64,000 nucleotides of DNA from Streptomyces sp. Mut1 (GTDB taxonomy: Bacteria > Actinomycetota > Actinomycetes > Streptomycetales > Streptomycetaceae). Shown here in pieces: positions 8,411 through 15,944 of the stretch. The stretch lies in the NCBI RefSeq assembly GCF_030719295.1, contig NZ_CP120997.1, positions 2,232,001-2,296,000 on the forward strand, given 5' to 3'. The notes below the pieces were generated by a model, which ran no database searches, had not been told where the DNA came from, and saw only the letters and a program-made list of their open reading frames with translations. Within the stretch, counting starts at the first letter, position 1. Each line of letters begins with the position of its first letter. Position numbers and translations under genes: made by a program.

Positions 8411-8710
8411 GGTCGCGACCCTAAGGGAACGGCGACACGGTCACGGCGGGCAGGGCACGGAACGACGGGCATGGACTCGGTCGGTGAGGAGTTGAAGGCT
8501 CGCGTCCGCGGAGGCCGGCCGGCTCGGCCACGTACCGGCTCCGTGGCCGGATCGCGGTCTCCGGTGCCGTGATGACGCTCGGCGCGATCGTCACGGCTGC
8601 CGCCTCGGTGGCACCGGAGCACATCGAGGTGCTGATCACCGTGGCCGGCGCGTGACAAGCTCGGATCGCCCGTTTCCGATGACCACCCCCGCCCGAAAGG
8701 AGCCCCTGCC
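8411..8710. other. Divergent intergenic region with a possible gene relic
   Basis: Holds the TSUP promoter (TAGGGT, 8418-8423) and, on the plus strand, an open frame ending in TGA at about 8655 that reads YRLRGRIAVSGAVMTLG and continues to LITVAGA. It looks like part of a small membrane protein but has no good start codon; relic or chance. Confidence 0.35.
8418..8423 (-). promoter_or_regulatory. -10 element of leaderless TSUP promoter
   Basis: TAGGGT on the minus strand, 7 bases before the ATG at 8410. Confidence 0.5.
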
Positions 8711-9628
8711 GTGATCGTCGTCGCCGGTGAGGCGCTGATCGACCTGGTACCCGAGGCCTCCGGCAACGCCCTGGCCCCGTTGCTGCCCGCCCGCGGCGGC
8801 GGGCCGTACAACACGGCCGTCGCCCTGGCCCGGCTCGGTTCGGCGGTCGCCTTCTGCTCGCGGATCTCGACGGACGCCTTCGGGGCGTCGCTGACCGCCC
8901 GTCTGCACGAGGAGAAGGTGGACCTCGGCCTGGTGCAGCGGGGTCCGGAGCCCACCACACTGGCCGTCGCCGCCGTCGACGCCGCCGGCTCGGCCGCGTA
9001 CACCTTCTACTGCCGGGGCACGGCCGACCGCCTCTTCACCCTGCCGGGACCGCTGCCCGCCGATACCCGGGCGGTGTCGTTCGGCACCTGCTCGCTGGTA
9101 CTCGAACCGGGTGCGAGCGCCTACGAGGAGCTGATGCGCCGCGAGGCACGGCTCGGGCGCTTCATCGCCCTGGACCCCAACATCCGTGCCGGCCTCATCG
9201 ATGATCCGGACGCCTACCGGGCCCGTTTCCGCCGGCTCCTGCCCTCCGTCTCGCTCCTGAAGCTCAGCGAGGAGGACGCGCGGTGGCTCGGTGACGACAT
9301 CGCGGGCTGGCTGGACGCCGGCCCCGCCGCCGTCGTGGTCACCCGGGGCGAAGCGGGCCTCACGGCCCACACCCGCGCCGGCGCGCACGCGGTACCCGGT
9401 GAACCCGTCCGGGTCATCGACACCATCGGGGCCGGAGACACCGTCAACGCGGCGCTGCTGCACGCCCTGTCCGCGCGCGGCCCGCTGTCCGCCGACGCCC
9501 TGGCCGGGCTGACGTCCGACGGCTGGCAGCGGGTACTCCGCTTCGCCGCCCGCGCCGCCGCGGCCACCTGTGCGCGGGCCGGGGCCGAGCCGCCCTTCGC
9601 CCACGAACTGCCCGCACTCGGCGTCTGA
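8711..9628 (+). CDS. PfkB family carbohydrate kinase (fructokinase-like)
   Basis: 305 residues, GTG start after GAAAGGAG. N-terminal sugar-binding motif GGGPYNTAVALARLG near residue 37 and the C-terminal PfkB signature DTIGAGDTVNAALLHALS near residue 240, containing the catalytic Asp. It phosphorylates a sugar at a primary hydroxyl using ATP; the closest overall style is bacterial fructokinase, but substrate specificity is inference. No transporter or sugar regulator lies beside it. Followed by a strong terminator. Confidence 0.88.
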   Translation: MIVVAGEALIDLVPEASGNALAPLLPARGGGPYNTAVALARLGSAVAFCSRISTDAFGASLTARLHEEKVDLGLVQRGPEPTTLAVAAVDAAGSAAYTFYCRGTADRLFTLPGPLPADTRAVSFGTCSLVLEPGASAYEELMRREARLGRFIALDPNIRAGLIDDPDAYRARFRRLLPSVSLLKLSEEDARWLGDDIAGWLDAGPAAVVVTRGEAGLTAHTRAGAHAVPGEPVRVIDTIGAGDTVNAALLHALSARGPLSADALAGLTSDGWQRVLRFAARAAAATCARAGAEPPFAHELPALGV

Positions 9629-9638
9629 CGCACCCGGG

Positions 9639-9678
9639 ACGGCCGTCCCCCGTGCCAGGTGTCACGGGGGACGGCCGT
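9639..9678 (+). terminator. Hairpin terminator after the PfkB kinase
   Basis: Perfect 16-bp stem (9639-9654 / 9663-9678) with an 8-base loop. Confidence 0.8.
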
Positions 9679-9758
9679 GACCGGCGGGGCGTCCCGGGCC
9701 GTGTCCAAAACGCCCCGGCCGGCCCTCACAGGCGCGGGCCCCGGCCGCTGAGCGCAAG

Positions 9759-9796
9759 GTTCCTCCCGGGAAACAGCGGGGATCCGGACGGGTAAC
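9759..9796 (+). promoter_or_regulatory. GlnR-type box upstream of nirBD
   Basis: Four 5-base half-sites at exact 6-base intervals: GTTCC-n6-GAAAC-n6-GATCC-n6-GTAAC. This follows the Streptomyces GlnR a/b-site layout (GTnAC-n6-GAAAC repeated) with one perfect and three degenerate half-sites, about 90 bases before nirB. It suggests nitrogen control of nitrite assimilation. Confidence 0.65.
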
Positions 9797-9884
9797 ACCG
9801 CCGGACCACGCTTCCGTCATGAGCACGCGGGCCCCGTACCCGTGGCCCCTGCCCCACCCGCTCACCGACGACGGAGGCCCTGAG

Positions 9885-12467
9885 ATGCCGGTGCCCACTC
9901 CCCCGCCCGCCCCCGCTTCCCCGCCGGCCATCGTGGTCGTCGGGCACGGGATGGTCGGCCAGCGCTTCCTGGAGGGCCTTGCCGAGCGCGGGCTGACCGC
10001 GGCGGCCGGTACCGCCCGGGTCGTCGTCCTGTGCGAGGAGCCCCGCGCCGCCTACGACCGGGTCCGGCTGACCTCGTACTTCTCGGGCCGGACCGCCGAC
10101 GACCTGTCGCTGGTGGAGCCGGGCTTCATGGAGCGGCACGGCTTCGAGCTGCGGCTCGGTGACCCGGCCGAGTCCGTGGACCGCGCGGCCCGTACGGTCA
10201 CCGCGCGGTCGGGCGAGGTGTTCGCGTACGACACGCTGGTGCTGGCGACCGGCTCCTACCCGTTCGTCCCGCCGGTCCCCGGGAAGGACAGCGAGGGCTG
10301 CTTCGTCTACCGGACGATCGAGGACCTGCTCGCCATCGAGGCGTACGCGAGGACGGCGACGACCGGCGCGGTGGTCGGCGGCGGGCTGCTCGGTCTGGAG
10401 GCGGCGGGCGCGCTGAAGGGGCTCGGTCTCGACACGCACGTGGTGGAGTTCGCGCCGCGGCTGATGCCGGTCCAGGTGGACGAGGGCGGGGGCGCGGCGC
10501 TGCTGCGCACCGTCGAGGACATGGGCCTGACCGTCCACACCGGGGTCGGCACCCAGGAGGTGACCGTGGGCGAGGACGGCTCGGTGACCGGGATGGCCCT
10601 CTCGGACGGCTCCTCGCTCGCCACGGACCTGGTGGTCTTCTCCGCCGGCGTACGTCCCCGCGACCAGCTGGCCCGGGACTGCGGTCTGGCGGTCGGGCCG
10701 CGCGGCGGGATCGTCGTGGACGAGGAGTGCCGTACGTCCGACCCGGCGGTCTTCGCCATCGGCGAGTGCGCGCTCGCCTCGGACGGCCGGGTGTACGGGC
10801 TGGTCGCGCCCGGCTACGAGATGGCGCTGGCGGCCGCCGAGGTGATCGCGGGCGGGCGGGCCGCGTTCGGCGGCGCCGACCTGTCGACGAAGCTGAAGCT
10901 GCTCGGGGTCGACGTGGCCTCGTTCGGCGACGCCCACGGCACCGCCGACGGCTGCCTCGACGTCGTGTACGCGGACGCCAGGTCCGGGGTCTACAAGAAG
11001 CTGGTGATGGCGGCGGACGGCACCCTGCTGGGCGGGGTGCTGGTGGGCGACGCCGAGCAGTACGGGACGCTGCGCCCGATGACCGGGACCGTGCTGCCGG
11101 TCGCCCCCGAGCAGCTGGTGCTGCCCGCCGGGGCGGGCGGCCCGGTGGCGCTCGGCCCCTCCGCGCTGCCGGACGAGGCGGTGATCTGCTCCTGCCACAA
11201 CGTCACCAAGGGCACGATCCGCGCCCACACCACACTGCCCGAGGTGAAGAAGTGCACCAAGGCGGGCACCGGCTGCGGCAGCTGCGTCAGGACCATCGGC
11301 CGGCTGCTCCCGCGGAGCCGGGACACGGGCCTGTGCGGCTGCTTCGCGTACACCCGCAGCGAGCTGTACGAGATCGTCCGCACCCTGGGGATCACCTCGT
11401 ACGCGGAACTCCTCGACTCCCACGGGCGCGAGGCGGCGCGCGGCGGTGACGGCTGCGAGGTCTGCAAGCCGACGGTCGGCTCGGTCATCGCGTCTCTGGC
11501 GCCGACGGTCGGGGCGAGCGGCTACGTCCTGGACGGCGAGCAGGCGGCGCTCCAGGACACCAACGACCATTTCCTGGCCAACCTCCAGCGCAACGGCTCC
11601 TATTCGATCGTGCCGCGCATCCCCGGCGGCGAGATCACCCCGGAGAAGCTGGTGGTGATCGGTGAGGTGGCCCGCGACTTCGGGCTCTACACCAAGATCA
11701 CCGGAGCTCAACGCATCGACCTGCTCGGCGCCCGGGTCGACCAGCTGCCGCTGATCTGGACCCGGCTCGTCGACGCGGGCTTCGAGTCCGGGCACGCGTA
11801 CGGCAAGTCGCTGCGGACGGTCAAGTCCTGTGTGGGGCGGACCTGGTGCCGCTACGGCGTGCAGGACTCCGTGAAGATGGCGATCGACCTGGAGCTGCGC
11901 TACCGGGGCCTGCGCGCCCCGCACAAGCTGAAGTCGGCGGTCTCGGGCTGCGCCCGGGAGTGCGCGGAGGCCCGGGGCAAGGACTTCGGGATCATCGCCA
12001 CGGCCGGCGGCTGGAACCTGTACGTGGGCGGCAACGGCGGCGCCACCCCGCGCCATGCCGACCTGCTCGCGCAGGACCTGTCCGACGCCGAACTGGTGCG
12101 GCTCATCGACCGGTTCCTGATGTTCTACATCCGCACGGCGGACCGGCTGGAGCGCACTTCGGCCTGGCTGGAGCGCGTCGACGGCGGTCTGGAGCACGTC
12201 CGGGACGTCGTCGTGCACGACTCGCTCGGGCTCTGCGACGAGCTGGAGCGGCTGATGGCCGACCATGTGCGCGGCTACCGCGACGAGTGGGCCGAGACCA
12301 TCAACGACCCGGAGCGGCTGCGCCGGTTCGTCACCTTCGTCAACGCCCCGGACATGCCCGACCCGTCGGTGAGGTTCGTCCCGGAACGCGACCAGGTCAA
12401 GCCCGATCTGGACATCCTCGCCGGCCCGGTCCTCGCCGTCCGCACTCTCGAAGGGACCGCCTCCTGA
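9885..12467 (+). CDS. nirB: Assimilatory nitrite reductase [NAD(P)H], large subunit NirB
   Basis: 860 residues from the ATG at 9885, chosen because GGAGG lies 7 bases upstream; an in-frame ATG at 9819 has none. Order of domains: FAD/NAD(P)H pyridine nucleotide reductase (1-300, GHGMVG and GGGLLGLEA), a BFD-like [2Fe-2S] domain (ICSCHN and CTKAGTGCGSC near 431-460), then the nitrite/sulfite reductase half with the [4Fe-4S]-siroheme cysteines CVGRTWC near 648 and GCAREC near 687. It reduces nitrite to ammonium in the cytoplasm. Stop overlaps the nirD start (ATGA), implying translational coupling. Confidence 0.95.
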   Translation: MPVPTPPPAPASPPAIVVVGHGMVGQRFLEGLAERGLTAAAGTARVVVLCEEPRAAYDRVRLTSYFSGRTADDLSLVEPGFMERHGFELRLGDPAESVDRAARTVTARSGEVFAYDTLVLATGSYPFVPPVPGKDSEGCFVYRTIEDLLAIEAYARTATTGAVVGGGLLGLEAAGALKGLGLDTHVVEFAPRLMPVQVDEGGGAALLRTVEDMGLTVHTGVGTQEVTVGEDGSVTGMALSDGSSLATDLVVFSAGVRPRDQLARDCGLAVGPRGGIVVDEECRTSDPAVFAIGECALASDGRVYGLVAPGYEMALAAAEVIAGGRAAFGGADLSTKLKLLGVDVASFGDAHGTADGCLDVVYADARSGVYKKLVMAADGTLLGGVLVGDAEQYGTLRPMTGTVLPVAPEQLVLPAGAGGPVALGPSALPDEAVICSCHNVTKGTIRAHTTLPEVKKCTKAGTGCGSCVRTIGRLLPRSRDTGLCGCFAYTRSELYEIVRTLGITSYAELLDSHGREAARGGDGCEVCKPTVGSVIASLAPTVGASGYVLDGEQAALQDTNDHFLANLQRNGSYSIVPRIPGGEITPEKLVVIGEVARDFGLYTKITGAQRIDLLGARVDQLPLIWTRLVDAGFESGHAYGKSLRTVKSCVGRTWCRYGVQDSVKMAIDLELRYRGLRAPHKLKSAVSGCARECAEARGKDFGIIATAGGWNLYVGGNGGATPRHADLLAQDLSDAELVRLIDRFLMFYIRTADRLERTSAWLERVDGGLEHVRDVVVHDSLGLCDELERLMADHVRGYRDEWAETINDPERLRRFVTFVNAPDMPDPSVRFVPERDQVKPDLDILAGPVLAVRTLEGTAS

Positions 12468-12826
12468 TGACGACGCAGACGATGGAGACCGCGCGGAGCA
12501 CCCGGGCCGTCCGACTCGCCACCGGGGACGGCTGGGTCACGGTCTGCGACCGCTCGCTGCTGACCCCGGGCCGCGGGGTCGCCGCCCTCCTCCCGGACGG
12601 GCGCCAGGTCGCGCTGTTCGTGGACCGGGCGGGGCGGACGTACGCGATCGACAACCGGGACCCGTTCACCGGCGCCTACGTCCTCTCGCGCGGCCTGGTC
12701 GGCTCGGACGGCGGGCGGCCCTTCGTCGCCTCGCCGCTCCTGAAGCAGCGCTTCGACCTGGCGACGGGCGCCTGTCTGGACGACGACGAGGTCCACGTAC
12801 CGGTCTTCGAGGTCCGGGCGGACTGA
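12467..12826 (+). CDS. nirD: Nitrite reductase small subunit NirD
   Basis: 119 residues; its ATG overlaps the nirB stop. A Rieske-like beta fold is seen (WVTVCDRSLLTPGRGVAALL, YAIDNRDPFTGAYVLSRGLVG, ASPLLKQRFDLATGACLDD) but the Cys-His cluster ligands of true Rieske proteins are absent, as is normal for NirD. It completes the NADH-nitrite reductase with NirB. A hairpin terminator follows 15 bases after the stop. Confidence 0.93.
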   Translation: MTTQTMETARSTRAVRLATGDGWVTVCDRSLLTPGRGVAALLPDGRQVALFVDRAGRTYAIDNRDPFTGAYVLSRGLVGSDGGRPFVASPLLKQRFDLATGACLDDDEVHVPVFEVRAD

Positions 12827-12841
12827 CCTCCCGCACGCGCC

Positions 12842-12881
12842 GGCGGCCGGAAGAACCTCTGAACGGGCCCTTCCGGCCGCC
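12842..12881 (+). terminator. Terminator of nirBD
   Basis: Perfect 12-bp stem (12842-12853 / 12870-12881). Confidence 0.7.
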
Positions 12882-12895
12882 CCGGGCCCCGGTCG

Positions 12896-12901
12896 TACGC
12901 T
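12896..12901 (+). promoter_or_regulatory. -10 element of leaderless SDR promoter
   Basis: TACGCT, 6 bases before the ATG at 12908; no Shine-Dalgarno. Confidence 0.5.
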
Positions 12902-12907
12902 TGATCC

Positions 12908-13837
12908 ATGAATCAGGGCTGGAACGCGCGCGACATCCCGGACCAGAGCGGCCGCAGGGCCGTGGTGACGGGAGCCAACAGCGGGATCGGGCTGATCACC
13001 GCGCGGGAGCTGGCCCGCAGCGGCGCGCGGGTGCTGCTCGCCTGCCGTGACGAGCGGCGCGGCAAGGAGGCGGCGGACCGCATCCGGTACGCGGTGCGGG
13101 GCGCGGACGTGGAGTTCGCCGCGCTGGACCTGGCCGATCTGTCGTCCGTACGCGAGTTCGCGGCGGGCTACCGGGCGGACCGGCTCGACCTGCTGATCAA
13201 CAACGCCGGGGTGATGGCCCTGCCCTACGGGCGGACGGCCGACGGTTTCGAGACCCAGTTCGGCGTCAACCACCTGGGCCACTTCGCGCTCACCGGACTG
13301 CTGCTGCCGAAGCTGCTGGCCACCCCGGGCGCCCGGGTGGTGAGCGTCTCCAGCGGGCTGCACGCGCTGGCCGACATCGACATGGGCGACCTCAACAGCG
13401 AGCGCGACTACCGCCGCTGGGTCGCCTACGGGCGCTCGAAGACCGCCAACCTGCTGTTCGTCCATGAGCTGGCCCGGCGGGCGGCGGCGGCCGGCAGCGG
13501 TCTGGTCGCCGCCGCCGCGCACCCCGGGTACGCGTCGACCAACCTCCAGACGGCGGGCGCCCGGATGGAAAACCGCAGGCTGGCGGAGCGGGTCATGGAG
13601 CTCGGCAACCGCGTCATCGCCCAGCCCGCTTCGGCCGGCGCCCTGCCCACCCTGTACGCGGCCACCGCGCCGGGTGTGCGCCCCGACTCGTTCACCGGGC
13701 CGCGGCTGCTGGGGTGGCGCGGCGCGCCCCGCCCGTCCTGGCGGGCCGGCTGGACGCGCAGCGACGTGGCGGGCGAGCGGCTGTGGGTGGCGTCGGAGCA
13801 GCTGACCGGGGTGACGTTCGCGGTGCCCGGGGCCTGA
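12908..13837 (+). CDS. Short-chain dehydrogenase/reductase (retinol dehydrogenase-like)
   Basis: 309 residues of the classical/extended-tail SDR type. Cofactor motif TGANSGIG near residue 20, NNAGVM near 98, the catalytic Ser in VSVSSGLH and the YGRSK (YxxxK) pair near residue 178. An Arg after the glycine motif region (ACRDERRGKEA) suggests NADP(H). The substrate is unknown; homologues are annotated as oxidoreductases or protochlorophyllide-reductase-like. Monocistronic by position: a terminator precedes it and a bidirectional hairpin overlaps its stop. Confidence 0.88.
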   Translation: MNQGWNARDIPDQSGRRAVVTGANSGIGLITARELARSGARVLLACRDERRGKEAADRIRYAVRGADVEFAALDLADLSSVREFAAGYRADRLDLLINNAGVMALPYGRTADGFETQFGVNHLGHFALTGLLLPKLLATPGARVVSVSSGLHALADIDMGDLNSERDYRRWVAYGRSKTANLLFVHELARRAAAAGSGLVAAAAHPGYASTNLQTAGARMENRRLAERVMELGNRVIAQPASAGALPTLYAATAPGVRPDSFTGPRLLGWRGAPRPSWRAGWTRSDVAGERLWVASEQLTGVTFAVPGA

Positions 13838-13846
13838 GCCCCGGGC
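13825..13846. terminator. Bidirectional hairpin between SDR and VOC genes
   Basis: 8-bp perfect stem GCCCGGGG / CCCCGGGC with a 6-base loop spanning the SDR stop; serves both convergent genes. Confidence 0.55.
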
Positions 13847-13847
13847 G

Positions 13848-14258
13848 TCAGCCCTGGTCCTCGACGGCGGACAGGTCCATCCAGACGACCTCCCAGATGT
13901 GGTGGTCGGGGTCCTGGAAGGACCGGCCGTACATGAAGCCGAGGTCCTGCGGCTCGTTGGCGGGCGATCCGCCGTTCGCGAGGGCGGCGTCGGCCAGCTC
14001 GTCCACCTTCTCGCGGCTGTCCGCGCTGAGCGCGAGGATCACCTCGGTGGACGTCGAGGCGTCCGCGATCTCCTTCTTGGTGAAGTCCTTGAAGCGCTCC
14101 TCCTGGAGCAGCATCGCGAAGATCGTGTCGCTGATGACGAGACAGGCGGTGCGCTCGTCGCTGAACTGCGGGTTGAAGGAGTAGCCCAGCTTGCCGAAGA
14201 AGCCCTTGGCCGTCTCCAGGTCCTTGACCGGCAGGTTCACGAAGATCATCTGAGCCAT
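13848..14258 (-). CDS. VOC family protein (glyoxalase/bleomycin-resistance fold)
   Basis: 136 residues with the paired beta-alpha-beta-beta-beta modules of the vicinal oxygen chelate fold: MIFVNLPVKDLETAKGFF at the N-terminus and DLGFMYGRSFQDPDHHIWEV near residue 110, where the His and Glu of the metal site would sit. Resembles the PhnB/lactoylglutathione-lyase-like predicted enzymes. A GAGAG purine tract precedes the ATG. No substrate can be assigned from context. Confidence 0.85.
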   Translation of the reverse strand: MAQMIFVNLPVKDLETAKGFFGKLGYSFNPQFSDERTACLVISDTIFAMLLQEERFKDFTKKEIADASTSTEVILALSADSREKVDELADAALANGGSPANEPQDLGFMYGRSFQDPDHHIWEVVWMDLSAVEDQG

Positions 14259-14424
14259 GGCTGTCTCACTCTCTCGGTGCGTGATCCGTGTGCGTCGTCC
14301 GGCGTACGGGATGTGTGTCCGTCGAACAGGTGTCGACAGGTAGACGCCCGCACCGCCGGAAACTCATCGGTGGCGGGCGGCAGATCCTTTCCGCGCGGCG
14401 CCGGACGGAAAACCGCCGGGGCGC

Positions 14425-15429
14425 TCAGGTCACCGCGAGCGGCGCCCCGCCCCGCAGCAGTGAGCCGCCGAGCGGGGTCAGGGTGTGCAGGACCGAGCTG
14501 CCGTGCCGCAGGGTGTGGACGAGCCCGGCCTCGCGCAGCACGCAGGCGTGCTGGCTGGCCGAGGCGAGGGAGACCCCGGCGCGGCGGGCCAGTTCGCTGG
14601 TCGTGCAGCCGTCGCCGATGGCCCGCAGGACCGTGGAGCGGGTCTGGCCCAGGAGCCGGCCGAGCCAGGGGCCCGGTTCGGCGAAGGCGGGGGCCGCGGG
14701 GTGGGCGACCGGGTAGACGAGGACGGGCGGGAGCAGGGGGTCGCGCAGGACGACGGGCGTGCCCCGGCAGAAGTACGACGGCTGGAGGAGCAGTCCCCGC
14801 CCGTCCAGGTGGAGATCGCGGTCGACGGGGTAGTCAGCCTCCAGGACGGGCGCCCGCCAGCGGATCACGGGCGGGAGCGAGGCGAGCAGCTCGTTGGTGC
14901 CGCCGTCCAGGAGCGCGCGGCCCCGGATGACGCGGTCGGCCTCGACGGCGGACTGGATGTGCGGCCAGTACGGCTCGACCGCGGCGCGGTGGTAGTCCCG
15001 CAGGGCCCCGACGAGCCGGCCCAGGTGCGCGTCGCCGCCCTCGCGCAGCGGTTCGAGCCGGGCGCGCCGGGCCGTGCGCCGGGCGCCGGGCGCGGTCCGG
15101 TCGTCCACCATCGCTATTTCGGCCCGCAGTCGCTCGGGCGGGGTCGCGCGCACGGCCTCCATTCCGGCGTCGAGAGCGAGTGGTTCCGCGCTTTCCTGAG
15201 AAGGCGTCAGAAAGTCGGGGAAATATCCGCGCGGCGGAACCACCGCGGACAGCAGACGCACTTCACCGCTCAGCCGGGGGCGGGTTTCCGTGCGCCATTT
15301 TCCGAACACCGCGGAAGCCCTCCGGTCCCTCAGCCGGTGAAAGCTGAGAATGGTCTCCCACAGCGCGTCGGGCCCGGCGGCCATCCGCACCTTGGAAAGG
15401 TCCCATCCGGAGACATGGATACGCAGCAC
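14425..15429 (-). CDS. DUF5937/ArsR-type winged-helix transcriptional regulator
   Basis: 334 residues from a GTG at 15427-15429, chosen because the Streptomyces family begins with (V/M)LRIH-S-DL and a GGGAG tract lies just upstream; the frame stays open a further 380 bases without family similarity. The N-terminal two thirds is a DUF5937-type domain (RIHVSGWDLSKVRMA; PDALWETILSFHRL). The C-terminal about 90 residues form an ArsR-like winged helix (TTSELARRAGVSLASASQHACVL is its recognition region). Ligand and targets unknown. The gene stands alone between the VOC gene and ppdK. Confidence 0.8.
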   Translation of the reverse strand: MLRIHVSGWDLSKVRMAAGPDALWETILSFHRLRDRRASAVFGKWRTETRPRLSGEVRLLSAVVPPRGYFPDFLTPSQESAEPLALDAGMEAVRATPPERLRAEIAMVDDRTAPGARRTARRARLEPLREGGDAHLGRLVGALRDYHRAAVEPYWPHIQSAVEADRVIRGRALLDGGTNELLASLPPVIRWRAPVLEADYPVDRDLHLDGRGLLLQPSYFCRGTPVVLRDPLLPPVLVYPVAHPAAPAFAEPGPWLGRLLGQTRSTVLRAIGDGCTTSELARRAGVSLASASQHACVLREAGLVHTLRHGSSVLHTLTPLGGSLLRGGAPLAVT

Positions 15430-15672
15430 CGAACTCCCACCCCTTGCACCTGCAATTCCCCTCTCGCAAGAGTATGCGAACCGTAACAGCACGTCACCAC
15501 GGGGTTTCGGCCAGAGGTGAAACGTCTCGCCCCGACCCGCCGCCGGACGAAAGGCTGTACGACGTCGGGTGCGAATCCGGAGCCACCGGAAGAGCGAGTG
15601 AAGGCCGTGGGGGGTTTTGCTCGTTCGGCGGCGGTTGGCAATGGTGCGGCTCCGCACTCGATGGGGGTAAGC

Positions 15673-15712
15673 GGGGTGCGGCCCATGGATGGGGATCCAT
15701 GGGCCGCACCCC
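15673..15712. terminator. Perfect 18-bp hairpin
   Basis: Stem 15673-15690 / 15695-15712 with a GGGG loop. It is 3' of ppdK and 5' of the regulator; either a backup terminator or an RNA structure in the regulator leader. Confidence 0.55.
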
Positions 15713-15830
15713 GGTTCGTTCGGACCGATTTCTTTGCGTATTAAACGAAGCAATGGACGCTGGTAACCCGGCCGTCGGCCGGAGTAGGAATTACCCGGAC
15801 ATGACAACTACTGGGGGGCGGGTACGACAA

Positions 15831-15863
15831 GGCGGCGGCACCCCCGCACAGGGTGCCGCCGCC
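15831..15863 (-). terminator. Hairpin terminator downstream of ppdK
   Basis: 13-bp perfect stem (15831-15843 / 15851-15863), 7-base loop, about 80 bases after the ppdK stop. Confidence 0.65.
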
Positions 15864-15944
15864 TCCGGAATTCCGCGTCGGCCGCCGGTTCGGTGAGGGT
15901 CGGACGAACCGGCGGCGGCCGCGGAATCAGTGCTGGGTGCCGCG

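Larger units (their letters stand above)
15430..15944. other. Intergenic region with three hairpins between regulator and ppdK
   Basis: 515 bases; no credible gene. It contains the regulator promoter side and three hairpins: 15673-15712, 15831-15863 and an imperfect one about 15869-15929 (roughly 18 of 21 pairs). The last two lie directly after the ppdK stop on its strand and would terminate ppdK. Confidence 0.6.

Noticed and set aside
9726..12266. A long open frame on the minus strand opposite nirB.
   Set aside because: It arises from the GC-rich codon bias of nirB; its product is low-complexity Arg/Gly/Pro-Val-rich text with no family motif, while nirB is fully recognisable.
15560..15600. 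A B12-box-like stretch (GGTGCGAATCCGG...) suggesting a cobalamin riboswitch.
   Set aside because: Only a short part of the consensus is present, no surrounding helices could be drawn, and no B12-related gene follows on that strand.
15430..15807. Upstream extension of the DUF5937-type regulator frame.
   Set aside because: The family N-terminus begins at VLRIH, a GTG with a purine tract fits there, and the extra residues show no similarity or codon bias.
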